Positions 42,394 through 51,283 of a stretch of DNA of 63,996 bases are shown in pieces. The notes below the pieces were generated by a model. That model was given only the letters and a program-made list of their open reading frames with translations. It had not been told where the DNA came from and made no database searches. Source of the DNA: Halieaceae bacterium (GTDB lineage: Bacteria > Pseudomonadota > Gammaproteobacteria > Pseudomonadales > Halieaceae); NCBI GenBank assembly GCA_024640505.1, contig JAHEEV010000007.1, positions 1-63,996 of the forward strand. The letters are read 5' to 3'. A program made the position numbers and the translations under genes. Every line of letters starts with the position of its first letter. The first letter of the stretch is position 1.

Positions 42394-42675
42394 TCAAACG
42401 GGAAACGGGGGAGGGCCGCGAACCGGGTGGGAATCCCTGAACGATGAAGAGTGCGCCGGGGCGGGCCCCTGGAGAAGGGGGGGCTGGTGGCGATACCCGG
42501 TCACGGGCCCGGTATCCGCGCCGGGCAGGAGAGCATCCCCGGTGGCGGTGTGCAGGCAGATCTGGCAGTGTGTGGGGCCGGCATTGTCATGCAGCAGGGT
42601 ATGGCCCGCGTACAGTGTTTGTGAAAACACCAGCGCGAAAACCAGGGCTGTTCTTGCTAGCAGTGCAGCGGACAT
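42394..42675 (-). CDS. Small periplasmic Cys/His protein (DUF2946-like)
   Basis: The 93-residue protein has a signal peptide (ALVFALVFSQTLYA) and then HTLLHDNAGPTHCQICLHTA, a clustered His/Cys motif like that of DUF2946 proteins, and a Pro-rich, basic tail. DUF2946 genes are often found with copper or zinc transport genes. It is the first gene of the set that continues with the porin, ZnuA and ZnuB. It may bind the metal in the periplasm. The 231-bp gap upstream (42676-42906) shows no gene. Confidence 0.6.
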   Translation of the reverse strand: MSAALLARTALVFALVFSQTLYAGHTLLHDNAGPTHCQICLHTATGDALLPGADTGPVTGYRHQPPLLQGPAPAHSSSFRDSHPVRGPPPFPV

Positions 42676-42906
42676 GGCGCGATTGTACCCCAGAGTGCCA
42701 GAATGTTAAGAGCCCCACCAAGCCAGCTGGCAAAACGGACATTGCCACGGGTTTGGCCGCATAGCGCCATCATGGAGCTTGACGATGAGAATCCGGAACC
42801 TGCTGACGACCTGCCTTGGTGCAGTCCTGCGGGCCCACGGACCGCCACCCGCAAGCAGGCGTCATCGATGATTCCCCGGCGATGGCCCGGGAGCTTCGCG
42901 CTGACG

Positions 42907-44079
42907 TTACAGGACCTGGATCTTCTGCCCACCACTCTGCAGCACGATGTCCGCGTAGGTGCACTCGCCGGTGCCGCGCTGGAAAATACTGTTGGCGATG
43001 AACCAGATCCGGGTGATGCGCGCCGGCGGATCGCCCATGTAATGGCGGTAATCGTCCATCAGGTTGCGCCGTTCGGCCAGCCATTCCCCGAGGCCCCCGG
43101 TGCCGCTGCGAATCACCACGTGGTACTCCTTGCCCCGCCAGTTGGGCAGCGGGCAATCGTAACCCGTGCCCTCCGGTAGCTGACTGCTCCAGTAGTAGGT
43201 GATGTCGCGACCGTTATCGAATTCGACGGCGATACTCAGGTAATCGTGGCTGGGTACGGAGTCTTCCCGCAGGTCGATAGGTAGTTCGTCTACGCGCCAG
43301 CGCCAGCTGATTTCGCTGTCATCCGCCAGCGGCAGGTCCACCGGTCTTTGCAGGATGCCGACATCGGCATGGGTCCGGCAGTGGATGCAGGCCTGCCCAT
43401 CCTCGCCGGGTTGTTTCGTAAAGATCTCCGCCGGACCCAGGTGCCACAGGTAGGTCCAGCCCTCAGGTGCCGCCGGAGGGTGTCGCAGGCGCTGCAGCTC
43501 GGACATGAGCAGGCCCGCATAATCCCCTGTGCCGGCCAGTGCTGCCAGCCCTTCTGCGGCACTGCCGGCCCATCGTATCGCCAGGATCCTGAGCTCCCCG
43601 CTAACCTCCTTGTAAACGGCGTCGTCCTGCTTGCGGTTGCCGCTGCTGTCCGCCCAGTCGTTGGGAAAATAGTTGCCAAAGTAGAGTTCGCCGCCGGTCT
43701 CTGCACGGAAGGAGTGGGTGGTGCGGGTTCCTCGAAAGATGGGACCCTGCGCCCCGATTCTGCACCAGACCTGCAACTCGGGGCTGACGTAGATATCCAG
43801 GGCCTTGTTGGCATAGGCGCGGCCGGCGATAAAGTAGCTGATCTCGTCACCCGGCTCCAGGTGGAGACCGCAGCTCACCCAGGGCGGCTGACTGGCGGGC
43901 ATGCTGAGCCAGGCGCTGTCTCGAATGATCCCGGTGGGTGCTGTTTCCAGCAATTGCCCCATGCCGCGGGTAAAGTCGTCCAGGTTCGGTGGCGGCTCGA
44001 TATCCGATCGCAGCCTGCGGGCTATGGCCTTTCCAGCCAGTCTTGCTGCAACCGTCAGGTCTGTGAGTGTTCCGGCCAT
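42907..44079 (-). CDS. DUF3047 family protein
   Basis: I choose the ATG at 44079, with AGGA upstream; an ATG at 44118 is possible. The 390-residue protein has no obvious signal peptide. Its last 150 residues match DUF3047: EISWRWRVDELPIDLRED, HDYLSIAVEFDNGRDITYYW and WFIANSIFQRGTGECTYADI. The N-terminal 200 residues form a separate beta-rich domain (GLHLEPGDEISYFIAGRAY) like a PA-IL-type lectin. A CIHC pair sits between them. Function unknown; the position between zinc genes may be coincidental. Confidence 0.75.
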   Translation of the reverse strand: MAGTLTDLTVAARLAGKAIARRLRSDIEPPPNLDDFTRGMGQLLETAPTGIIRDSAWLSMPASQPPWVSCGLHLEPGDEISYFIAGRAYANKALDIYVSPELQVWCRIGAQGPIFRGTRTTHSFRAETGGELYFGNYFPNDWADSSGNRKQDDAVYKEVSGELRILAIRWAGSAAEGLAALAGTGDYAGLLMSELQRLRHPPAAPEGWTYLWHLGPAEIFTKQPGEDGQACIHCRTHADVGILQRPVDLPLADDSEISWRWRVDELPIDLREDSVPSHDYLSIAVEFDNGRDITYYWSSQLPEGTGYDCPLPNWRGKEYHVVIRSGTGGLGEWLAERRNLMDDYRHYMGDPPARITRIWFIANSIFQRGTGECTYADIVLQSGGQKIQVL

Positions 44080-44214
44080 GTCGTTTTGTCCTGCCTTGTT
44101 ATCGTCTGTTTCCAGCATAGCGCATATCAACCGTAAGGAGCGGCCGGCGCTCTTTAGTTGGAATGCGCGCGGGGCTGGCATTACACTCGACCCTGTAACC
44201 GGATCGAGCAGAGC

Positions 44215-45174
44215 ATGTCACAGGGCCAGCACCACCACCATCACGACGAGGGCAGTCACGATCATACGCCTGAGGTGAACCGCGATAATCAGCGGCGCAT
44301 ATTTTTTGCCATGCTGCTCACCGGCGGATTCATGGTGGCGGAAGTCATCGGGGGTTTGATTTCGGGCTCTCTGGCCCTGATAGCCGACGCCGGCCACATG
44401 GCCACTGATACCGCCGCCCTGGCCCTGGCCTGGTTTGCTTTCCGCCTGTCGCAACGGCCTGCCGATCCGCAGCGCTCCTACGGCTTCCACCGGGGCGAGG
44501 TGCTGGCTGCCTTCGTCAACGGGCTGGCTATGCTGCTGCTGGTAGCGTGGATCATGTTCGAAGCGGTGCAGCGGTTGATGGAGCCGGTACCGGTACTCGG
44601 CGGTATCATGCTCTGGGTCGCCTGCGGAGGCCTGTTGGTGAACTGCCTCGCCTTCTGGCTGTTGCACCATGGTTCACAGGAGAACCTCAATGTGCGCGGA
44701 GCGGCGGTCCATGTGCTGGGGGATCTGCTCGGTTCGGTGGCCGCGATCGTCGCCGCAGGCGTAATCCTGTGGACGGGCTGGACGCCTATCGACCCGCTCC
44801 TGTCAATCGCCGTTGCCATGCTCGTACTGCGCTCGGCCTGGTTTATCACCCGTCAGGCGGCCCACATCCTGATGGAAGGTGCACCCCACCACCTCGACCC
44901 CGACGCAATCAGGCAATACCTGATCGAACAGCTGGACGATGTGGAGGATGTGCACCATATCCACATCTGGTCCCTCACCCAGGAGCGACCCTTGATCACC
45001 CTGCACGCTCGGATCTGCCCGACGGCAGACTCCGACCAACTACTCAGGGCGATCAACGCGGCTCTGGTGGAGCGTTTTCAGGTGGCGCACGCCACGGTGC
45101 AGATCGAGAAATCCGAGTGCTCACACGGTGATCACAGGCAATCCAAACCGCTTGGCGCTGCGTTATCCCGATAA
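44215..45174 (+). CDS. Cation diffusion facilitator (zinc exporter, CzcD/ZitB type)
   Basis: The ATG at 44215 starts an N-terminus with five consecutive His followed by two more. The 319-residue protein has six membrane helices; helix 2 carries IADAGHMATDTAALALAWFA with the DxxxD/HxxxD metal site, and the same is expected in helix 5 (VLGDLLGSVAAIVAAGVIL, with Asp). The C-terminal domain has DVEDVHHIHIWSL. It exports Zn2+ against H+. It is the counterpart of the uptake genes on the other strand, which supports a zinc block. Confidence 0.93.
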   Translation: MSQGQHHHHHDEGSHDHTPEVNRDNQRRIFFAMLLTGGFMVAEVIGGLISGSLALIADAGHMATDTAALALAWFAFRLSQRPADPQRSYGFHRGEVLAAFVNGLAMLLLVAWIMFEAVQRLMEPVPVLGGIMLWVACGGLLVNCLAFWLLHHGSQENLNVRGAAVHVLGDLLGSVAAIVAAGVILWTGWTPIDPLLSIAVAMLVLRSAWFITRQAAHILMEGAPHHLDPDAIRQYLIEQLDDVEDVHHIHIWSLTQERPLITLHARICPTADSDQLLRAINAALVERFQVAHATVQIEKSECSHGDHRQSKPLGAALSR

Positions 45175-45236
45175 CGGGCATGGATAACGCCGGGCCAGCT
45201 TTACAAGCCTTGCCCGCCGGGTTCCGGTTGATCGGC

Positions 45237-45253
45237 CGACCCTGAGAGGGTCG
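45237..45253. terminator. Hairpin between convergent genes
   Basis: CGACCCT and AGGGTCG form a perfect seven-base stem around GAG. It lies between the stop of the zinc exporter (45174) and that of the TonB receptor (45268). A CGGGCA/TGCCCG pair further up could add to it. There is no long T run. Confidence 0.45.
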
Positions 45254-45267
45254 ACCTGCATTCGGGA

Positions 45268-47715
45268 TCACTGGTAGGTGTAAACCAGGTCCAACCCGTA
45301 GGTCAGCGGGCGGCCGAATGTGTCACCCGCGAAACCCAGGCTCGCAAAATCGATGCCCCATTCCCGGTACTCCTCGTCCGTAAGGTTCTTACCCCAGGCG
45401 GAGACACGCAGAAAGCCTGCATTGCCCAGGGGAATCTGGCTGAGGCTGACCCGGGCGTTGACCAGCGTGCGGTCGTCGGCGCTGTCGAACTGGTTGTTAA
45501 AGGGATGGAAGGTGAAATCGTCCGTGTATGAGACATCCACGCGGGCGGACAGCTCGCCCCAGCTGAAGGGTCGGGAATCATACTGGAGGCCGATATTGGC
45601 GGTGTGCTCCGGGGCCCTGGGTACCGTGGTTACATCGGCGATATCTATCTCCTGGTCGGTAGCCGGGTCCCGCGCCAGGTACTCGTCGAACTCCGCGTCC
45701 AGGTAGCCGTAAGTCAGGTCCAGCGTGACACCCTCGGCCAGCAGCGCGATCAGATCCAGCTCCAGCCCCTGGTAGGTGGCCGCCCCCGCATTGACGATGC
45801 GGCTGGAGGCGCCGCCGCTACCGGCCTCGAATTGCGCGATCTGGATGTCGTCGTAGTCGTTGTAGAAGATGGCAACGTTGGCCCGAAGGCGCTTATCCCA
45901 CCAGTCGGATTTCATGCCCAGCTCGAAGGAGTCGATCTCCTCCTTGTCGATGGTGGAATCCCAGGCCGAGACGGTGGAGGCCCGCGAGTTGAAACCGCCG
46001 CTGTTGTAACCGGTGGAGTAGGTGAAGTAGGTGTTGATGTCTTCGGTCATTGCGTACTGCAAGGTGAGGAGGTAGCTGACGTTGTTCCAGTCGTCCTTGT
46101 TGGTCAGCTTGTCGTCGATGGAAACCTGACCAAGACTCTCATTGAACAGGAAAGCGTCTTTGTCGTCTTGCGTGTAGCGAATGCCTGCGGTCACATCCAG
46201 CGCTTCGGTCAGGCTATAGGTGAACTGGCTGTAGGCGGCCCAGGACTCTGTGTCCTGCCCATAGATGAAATCGACGGCGCCATTCAGGTTTGGGTCTGCG
46301 CCGGGAAATGGAAACGGAACCGGCAGCCGCTGGCTGCCGATACACACCGGGCCCTGTCCCGGCACTTCGTTGCAGAAGCCCGCGCCAGTGTAGATGCCGG
46401 CCAGTGTGGGGTCGGCGATCAGGAACTGGATGGGCAGCCCGAAGGTCTGGGGATTATTCTGGTACACCTCCTCTTCGTAGTAGAACAGGCCCGCGGTGTA
46501 CTGTAGCCTGTCTTCCAGGGCGCCCCCGATGATCTGGAATTCGTGGGTCGTCATATCGATCGAACCCTTTTCGATGGCCGCGTGGAATCCCGGTGTGGGG
46601 ATGACCGCCCCCCCGCCGTACAGCAGATCTGCGGTGCTCAGGGCGCCTCCGTCCAGATCCGTGCTGTCGTAGCCGGACGTGGTATCACGGTCTGCGAAGA
46701 TGTACTTCAGGGTGAATGGATCCAGGTTCCAGGCCACCGTCAGGCTGTGGCCCTCCACCTTGAGAAATTCGTCCGAGACCCCGTCCAGGTTATAGTCTTC
46801 GCGTCGTTTGTCGGGGTTGCCCACGAGTGCCGCCATCTCCTGATACAACTGCCCCCCCAGGAACGTGTAGGGGAACGGCGTATCGGTGATACCGTCGTAG
46901 ATACTGTCTTTCACCTCTGTGATCTGAAACGGGGTTGGTACGCCCACGTTATCGGTGTCGTCGTAAGCGTAGTCCACCACGATATTGTCTGTCGGCTCAA
47001 AACGCAGGGCGATGCGGAATGAGTCGTTGTCCTCGCTGCCCAGTTTGTCCTCGCTACCGGGATAATCGTTGTCCGCCCACCCGTCGTATTCCATGGTCAT
47101 CGCGGACAGCTTCGCGGAGAGCATTCCGGCGATTTGTGGGATATCGACGGAGCCTCCCAGCCGCTGGTAGCCGTCGTTACCCGCAGAAGCCTCCAACTTG
47201 AGATTGAATTCGCCGCTGGGTTTCACGGTTGTGACATTCACCGCACCGCCTGTGCTGTTGCGGCCGAACAGGGTGCCCTGGGGCCCCCGCAGTACCTCGA
47301 TGCTCTGGAGGTCAACGATGTCAAACACCGCACCCACGGTCTTGCTCATGTAGACGCCATCAATATAGAAGCTTGTCTTGGGGTCGACCATCAGGGAGGT
47401 CTCACCGCTACCCACGCCGCGGATAAAGATCGACATGTTTGAGTTGGATGAGGGCTGCTTCTGGATATTCGTGTTGGGAGCGAATCCACCGATGTCGCTG
47501 ACATCGTAGATACCCATATCGACGATACGGTCGGCTGTGAACGCAGTCACGGCGATGGGAGTGTCCTGCATCATCGTCTCCCGGCGCTGGGCTGTCACGA
47601 TGACCTCTTCCAGTTCCAGTTTTGTGTCCTGGGCCAGGACGGCCTGGGGCGAAGCAGTGGCGGCGAGGCCGGCGATAGCGAGACAGGTCAGGCGGCGCGG
47701 GAATTGTTCGTTCAT
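45268..47715 (-). CDS. TonB-dependent outer-membrane receptor
   Basis: The 815-residue protein has a signal peptide ending VLAQD, a TonB-box-like LELEEVIVTAQRRE, the plug domain (FIRGVGSGETSLMVDPKTSF; VEVLRGPQGTLFGRNSTGGA in near form) and a long barrel ending in GLDLVYTYQ. It belongs to the iron-siderophore-type receptors abundant in Sphingomonads and Cellvibrionales, where many take up sugars, lipids or other substrates. The ligand is unknown. It is divergent from the gamma-glutamyltransferase gene. Confidence 0.95.
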   Translation of the reverse strand: MNEQFPRRLTCLAIAGLAATASPQAVLAQDTKLELEEVIVTAQRRETMMQDTPIAVTAFTADRIVDMGIYDVSDIGGFAPNTNIQKQPSSNSNMSIFIRGVGSGETSLMVDPKTSFYIDGVYMSKTVGAVFDIVDLQSIEVLRGPQGTLFGRNSTGGAVNVTTVKPSGEFNLKLEASAGNDGYQRLGGSVDIPQIAGMLSAKLSAMTMEYDGWADNDYPGSEDKLGSEDNDSFRIALRFEPTDNIVVDYAYDDTDNVGVPTPFQITEVKDSIYDGITDTPFPYTFLGGQLYQEMAALVGNPDKRREDYNLDGVSDEFLKVEGHSLTVAWNLDPFTLKYIFADRDTTSGYDSTDLDGGALSTADLLYGGGAVIPTPGFHAAIEKGSIDMTTHEFQIIGGALEDRLQYTAGLFYYEEEVYQNNPQTFGLPIQFLIADPTLAGIYTGAGFCNEVPGQGPVCIGSQRLPVPFPFPGADPNLNGAVDFIYGQDTESWAAYSQFTYSLTEALDVTAGIRYTQDDKDAFLFNESLGQVSIDDKLTNKDDWNNVSYLLTLQYAMTEDINTYFTYSTGYNSGGFNSRASTVSAWDSTIDKEEIDSFELGMKSDWWDKRLRANVAIFYNDYDDIQIAQFEAGSGGASSRIVNAGAATYQGLELDLIALLAEGVTLDLTYGYLDAEFDEYLARDPATDQEIDIADVTTVPRAPEHTANIGLQYDSRPFSWGELSARVDVSYTDDFTFHPFNNQFDSADDRTLVNARVSLSQIPLGNAGFLRVSAWGKNLTDEEYREWGIDFASLGFAGDTFGRPLTYGLDLVYTYQ

Positions 47716-47886
47716 TGTGGAGCTCCTCTGTTATGATTTTTGGATTGAGCTGGTTATTTAGTACGCGATAGGCCGGCAAATTTCAAGTTGGAAAAATGCC
47801 ATGCTGCGGGCCTGGCCTGGCCAGGGCAACAGGCGAAGCAGACCGGTTTTCGCTGGTCTTTTGAGGTGGCACAGAAGGAGATGTTG

Positions 47887-49416
47887 GTGAATAGACGGGG
47901 CGCCATCGCCAGCGGGCATGAGCTGACCAGCGCTGCCGCGGAGGAGATTCTTCTCGATGGCGGTAATGCGTTCGATGCGATCATCGCCGCGCATTTCACG
48001 GCCTGTGTCGTCGAGCCTGTGCTCACCTCCCTGGGGGCCGGCGGCTATATGCTGGCCGAACCGGGTGGCAGCTCCTGTCGCGTCTACGACTTTTTTACCC
48101 AGACGCCACAGCAAAAGCGAGACCAGGGCCTCGATTTCTATCCTATCTCAGCCGATTTCGGCCCGACCAGGCAGGAGTTTCACATCGGCCGGGGATCCGT
48201 GGCCGTGCCCGGCTGCGTCAGGGGTATGTTCGAGGTGCACCGTGACCTGGGTAGCCTGCCCATGCGCCGGCTGATCGAACCGGCGGTTCGCCATGCCAGG
48301 GAGGGCGTAACGCTCAACACCATGCAGGCCTCCATCCTCGACATCGTCAGCCCCATCTACCTCGCCTCCAGCGCGGTGGTGGAGGTCTATGGCAGCCGGC
48401 TGCAACCGGGCAAGACCCTGCAGGAAGGCGAGACATTCCGGCAGACGCAGCTGGCCGCTACCCTGGAGGCGCTCGCCGCCGAAGGTGACCGCCTGTTCTA
48501 CGAGGGTGATATTGCTGCGATGATCGCCGGGCAGTGTGCACAGGGCGGTCTTCTCACCCGGGCGGATCTGGCCGCCTACCGGGTGGAGAGACGCGAGCCC
48601 CTGCGTATCAACTATCGCGACGCCGAACTGCTGATCAACCCGCCGCCCTCTTCAGGGGGCATCCTCATCGGCTTTGCCCTGGCACTGTTGGATCAGTTGC
48701 CCCCCGGTGAGCCAACCTGCCCGGACCGCGTGGGGCGACTTGCCGAAGTGATGGCGGTGACCAACAAAGCCCGGGTCGAAGCCCTGGCCGATCGCGGGAA
48801 TCTTTTGGAGCATCTGCTCGATCCGGAACTATTGGAGCGTTACCGGCGTGAGGTGATGGAGCACCCCTATTGTTCCCGCGGTACCACGCACATCAGTGTG
48901 GTGGACGGGGAGGGCAACCTGGCATCGATGACGGTGAGCAACGGCGAGGGCTGCGGTGAGCTGCTCGGTGACACCGGTATCATGCTCAACAATGTACTGG
49001 GCGAGGAAGACCTGAATCCCGGCGGTTTTTTTCGCTGGCAGCCGGGCACGAGAATGACATCGATGATGGCCCCGGCCATATTACACACGCCACGGGGCCG
49101 GGCGGTGTTGGGTTCGGGAGGCTCCAACCGGTTGCGTACCGCCATCCTGCAGGTGATCCTCAACCTGGTGGACCACGGAATGAGCATCGAGGCGGCGGTC
49201 GCGGCACCGCGCGTGCATATGGAACACGGAACACTCAATCTGGAACCCGGCGCCGTCAGGGGTAGTCTGGATGGCTTGCAGTCGGAGTTGGGCGACCTGC
49301 GCCCGTGGCCGGACAGGAATCTGTTTTTTGGCGGGGTGCATTCCGTGTGGCTGACCGGGGATGAGTATCACGCCGCCGGCGATCCCCGGCGGGGAGGAAG
49401 AGGCCTGGTAGTCTGA
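47887..49416 (+). CDS. Gamma-glutamyltransferase-like protein, no signal peptide
   Basis: AAGGAG ends at 47880, directly against an ATG at 47881, so the GTG at 47887 (six-base spacing) is a better start. The 509-residue protein begins MNRRGAIASGHELTSAAAEE, almost at the mature domain, with no signal peptide. Family motifs are GGNAFDAIIAAHF, GPTRQEFHIGRGSVAVPG and the autocleavage site RGTTHISVVD, with Thr333 as likely nucleophile. A SNRLRTAILQVILN segment is also usual. It may act on gamma-glutamyl compounds in the cytoplasm, or be a cephalosporin-acylase-like enzyme. The TonB receptor gene is divergent. Confidence 0.85.
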   Translation: MNRRGAIASGHELTSAAAEEILLDGGNAFDAIIAAHFTACVVEPVLTSLGAGGYMLAEPGGSSCRVYDFFTQTPQQKRDQGLDFYPISADFGPTRQEFHIGRGSVAVPGCVRGMFEVHRDLGSLPMRRLIEPAVRHAREGVTLNTMQASILDIVSPIYLASSAVVEVYGSRLQPGKTLQEGETFRQTQLAATLEALAAEGDRLFYEGDIAAMIAGQCAQGGLLTRADLAAYRVERREPLRINYRDAELLINPPPSSGGILIGFALALLDQLPPGEPTCPDRVGRLAEVMAVTNKARVEALADRGNLLEHLLDPELLERYRREVMEHPYCSRGTTHISVVDGEGNLASMTVSNGEGCGELLGDTGIMLNNVLGEEDLNPGGFFRWQPGTRMTSMMAPAILHTPRGRAVLGSGGSNRLRTAILQVILNLVDHGMSIEAAVAAPRVHMEHGTLNLEPGAVRGSLDGLQSELGDLRPWPDRNLFFGGVHSVWLTGDEYHAAGDPRRGGRGLVV

Positions 49417-49526
49417 TGCAGGCATGCTCGTTTTGGCCAGGGTTGTTGAGTCGGCTGCCGCCAATTGCTTAAACCGTGAATTCCCACATAATGATGGATT
49501 CGCTAACGCCCCCGGGGACCCAATCG

Positions 49527-49985
49527 ATGAGCGCGCAGAAACAGGTCGAGAAAGAGAAGTTCAATCCACCCAAGTGGATCCTGAAGACCATGTCCCGCAC
49601 CCACATCTTTCTCAACCGCATTACCCTGGGCAAGATGTTCAATACCCTGTCTGGCGACGAGGTCTGTTTTGTCACCATGACCGGGGCCAAATCGGGCAGA
49701 ACGATCACCATTCCGCTGATGTATGTCCCCTATAACGATGGCGTGCTGCTGGTGGCGTCCAGGGGCGGCTCGCCGGTGAATCCTGTCTGGTACCACAATC
49801 TGGTTAAAAATCCCGATATAAGCGTAATGCACCGCGGCAGGCAGATGACGCTGCGCGCCCGTCTGGCCACTGCGGATGAAAAACCTGACCTGTGGCCGAT
49901 CTGCGACAGCCACTATGCGCCCTACGCCGACTATCGGGCACGCACCGACCGGGAGATTCCTGTATTCATCTGTGAACCCGGCTGA
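49527..49985 (+). CDS. Nitroreductase-type deazaflavin/flavin-dependent oxidoreductase (DDN-like)
   Basis: The most natural start is ATG 49527 (MSAQKQVEKEKFNPPKWIL), with earlier GTG and ATG codons in the same frame as alternatives. The 152-residue protein follows the split beta-barrel DDN pattern: LTMTGAKSGR-like VTMTGAKSGRTITIPLMYV, then VASRGGSPVNPVWYHNLVKN and NPDISVMHRGRQMTLRARLA. Relatives in mycobacteria use F420; in proteobacteria the cofactor is uncertain (flavin or heme possible). Its substrate is unknown. Confidence 0.85.
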   Translation: MSAQKQVEKEKFNPPKWILKTMSRTHIFLNRITLGKMFNTLSGDEVCFVTMTGAKSGRTITIPLMYVPYNDGVLLVASRGGSPVNPVWYHNLVKNPDISVMHRGRQMTLRARLATADEKPDLWPICDSHYAPYADYRARTDREIPVFICEPG

Positions 49986-50186
49986 ACCCGGCGGTTGTGG
50001 ACTCCCGGGCTCCGGGGCAGTAATTGCGGCCTCGTTTCCTGTAGGGCGGGAGGGCCTGAGGCCGATCCACGGGTAATTTTCGAGTAGATGCAAATTCCCG
50101 TCTATACTCCACCTAACATGGTATAGCCTTCGATTCTGTTGGCAGCCATCGGTTTGTCTCTCAACTTCATAGCGGAGGTGCAGGCA

Positions 50187-50621
50187 ATGAACAAGCCTGA
50201 TACGTTAACGGGCAGTTGTTTTTGTGGTGCGGTGGAGTTCGAGGTGTCCGGCTCGCCGGAGGGCATGGGTTACTGTCACTGCGAATCCTGCAGACACTGG
50301 TCCGCCGGGCCGGTCAATGCGTTCAGTCTGTGGAAACCGGAATCCGTCGTTATCACCAGGGGAGCCGACAAGATCGGTACGTTTGCCAAGACCGAGAACA
50401 GTCATCGCAAGTGGTGCAAGGAGTGCGGCGGGCACCTGATGACGGATCACCCCGGGATGGGCCTCGTGGACGTCTACGCGGCAGTTATTCCCGATCTGGA
50501 TTACCAGCCGGGACTGCATGTTTTCTACGCGGAGTCGGTGCTGCCGATCAGTGACGGGCTGCCTAAAATGCGTGACATGCCGGCTGAGATGGGAGGCTCC
50601 GGCGAGACTCTCCCGGAATAA
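50187..50621 (+). CDS. GFA (glutathione-dependent formaldehyde-activating-like) family protein
   Basis: The ATG at 50187 has GGAGGT nine bases upstream; an earlier start would add 16 residues. The 144-residue protein contains the zinc cysteines of the CENP-V/GFA fold: Cys11 and Cys13 in SCFCGAVEFEV, Cys30, Cys32, Cys35 in YCHCESCRHW, and WCKECGGHL. It probably binds two zinc ions. True formaldehyde-activating activity is rare in this family, so its function is open. Confidence 0.9.
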   Translation: MNKPDTLTGSCFCGAVEFEVSGSPEGMGYCHCESCRHWSAGPVNAFSLWKPESVVITRGADKIGTFAKTENSHRKWCKECGGHLMTDHPGMGLVDVYAAVIPDLDYQPGLHVFYAESVLPISDGLPKMRDMPAEMGGSGETLPE

Positions 50622-50688
50622 CCTGGCGCTGGAATCGGCTCCGGGTGAGGTCCTTTCTGACCCCCGCTGCCGTTGCGTGGAGACGGGG

Positions 50689-51141
50689 TCACTGACTGGA
50701 GAGGGTGTTCGGGTCGTAGAGCATGTGCGCCGAACAGTCACCGATAAAATCCACGTGCATGGAGCGCTCGCTGAAGTGCCACCGGCCTTCACGATGGGCA
50801 AAGGTATCGTGGTAGCGCCCGGTTATGATGGGCTGCAGTGGGAAGCTTTCGGTACTCTGGACAACCGTATAGGTTGATCGCGCCCACGCCGTGTCGCCCT
50901 CGACTTCGATGAGTACGTTGGTTGTGAGGTGACGGGTTTTGGGTGTGCCGCTGTCCGGGTAGATGCGGCAGGCGGCGCGATACATCGCGAGCACCTCATC
51001 GTAGCCCTCCACCCGGCTGTCATGGGCGGGTGCCACGATTGCGGCGCGGCGGAACAATTCCGCCACACCTTCCAGGTCCCCCGCATCGATACGTTCCGCA
51101 TAGCGGTAGATGAGATTTTCGATTTCGCGATAGCTGTCCAT
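50689..51141 (-). CDS. SnoaL-like/NTF2-fold protein
   Basis: The 150-residue protein has the N-terminal helix pattern IENLIYRYAERIDAGDLEGV with Tyr/Arg/Asp, then VEGYDEVLAMYRA, RHLTTNVLIEVEGDTAWARS and GRYHDTFAHREGRWHFSERS of the nuclear transport factor 2 superfamily. Members include ketosteroid isomerase-like and dehydratase-like enzymes (SnoaL_4). The catalytic identity is not fixed by the sequence. Confidence 0.85.
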   Translation of the reverse strand: MDSYREIENLIYRYAERIDAGDLEGVAELFRRAAIVAPAHDSRVEGYDEVLAMYRAACRIYPDSGTPKTRHLTTNVLIEVEGDTAWARSTYTVVQSTESFPLQPIITGRYHDTFAHREGRWHFSERSMHVDFIGDCSAHMLYDPNTLSSQ

Positions 51142-51283
51142 TGGACTTCCTGCCTTCCGTTACAGTCAATAGCATGGTCGGTGGCAATCTGTCTCCGGTC
51201 AATATCTGTCTGCGACGCTTTGCGGGCTATTGCGGAGCGTGCAGTGCTGGCCTAACCTGTGAAGGCGAACTCGAGGAGTTGTC

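Noticed and set aside
42690-42715. A GAATGTTAAG stretch upstream of the DUF2946-like gene resembling half a Zur site
   Set aside because: Only one half-site is present and the other arm does not match, so a zinc-repressor site cannot be claimed.
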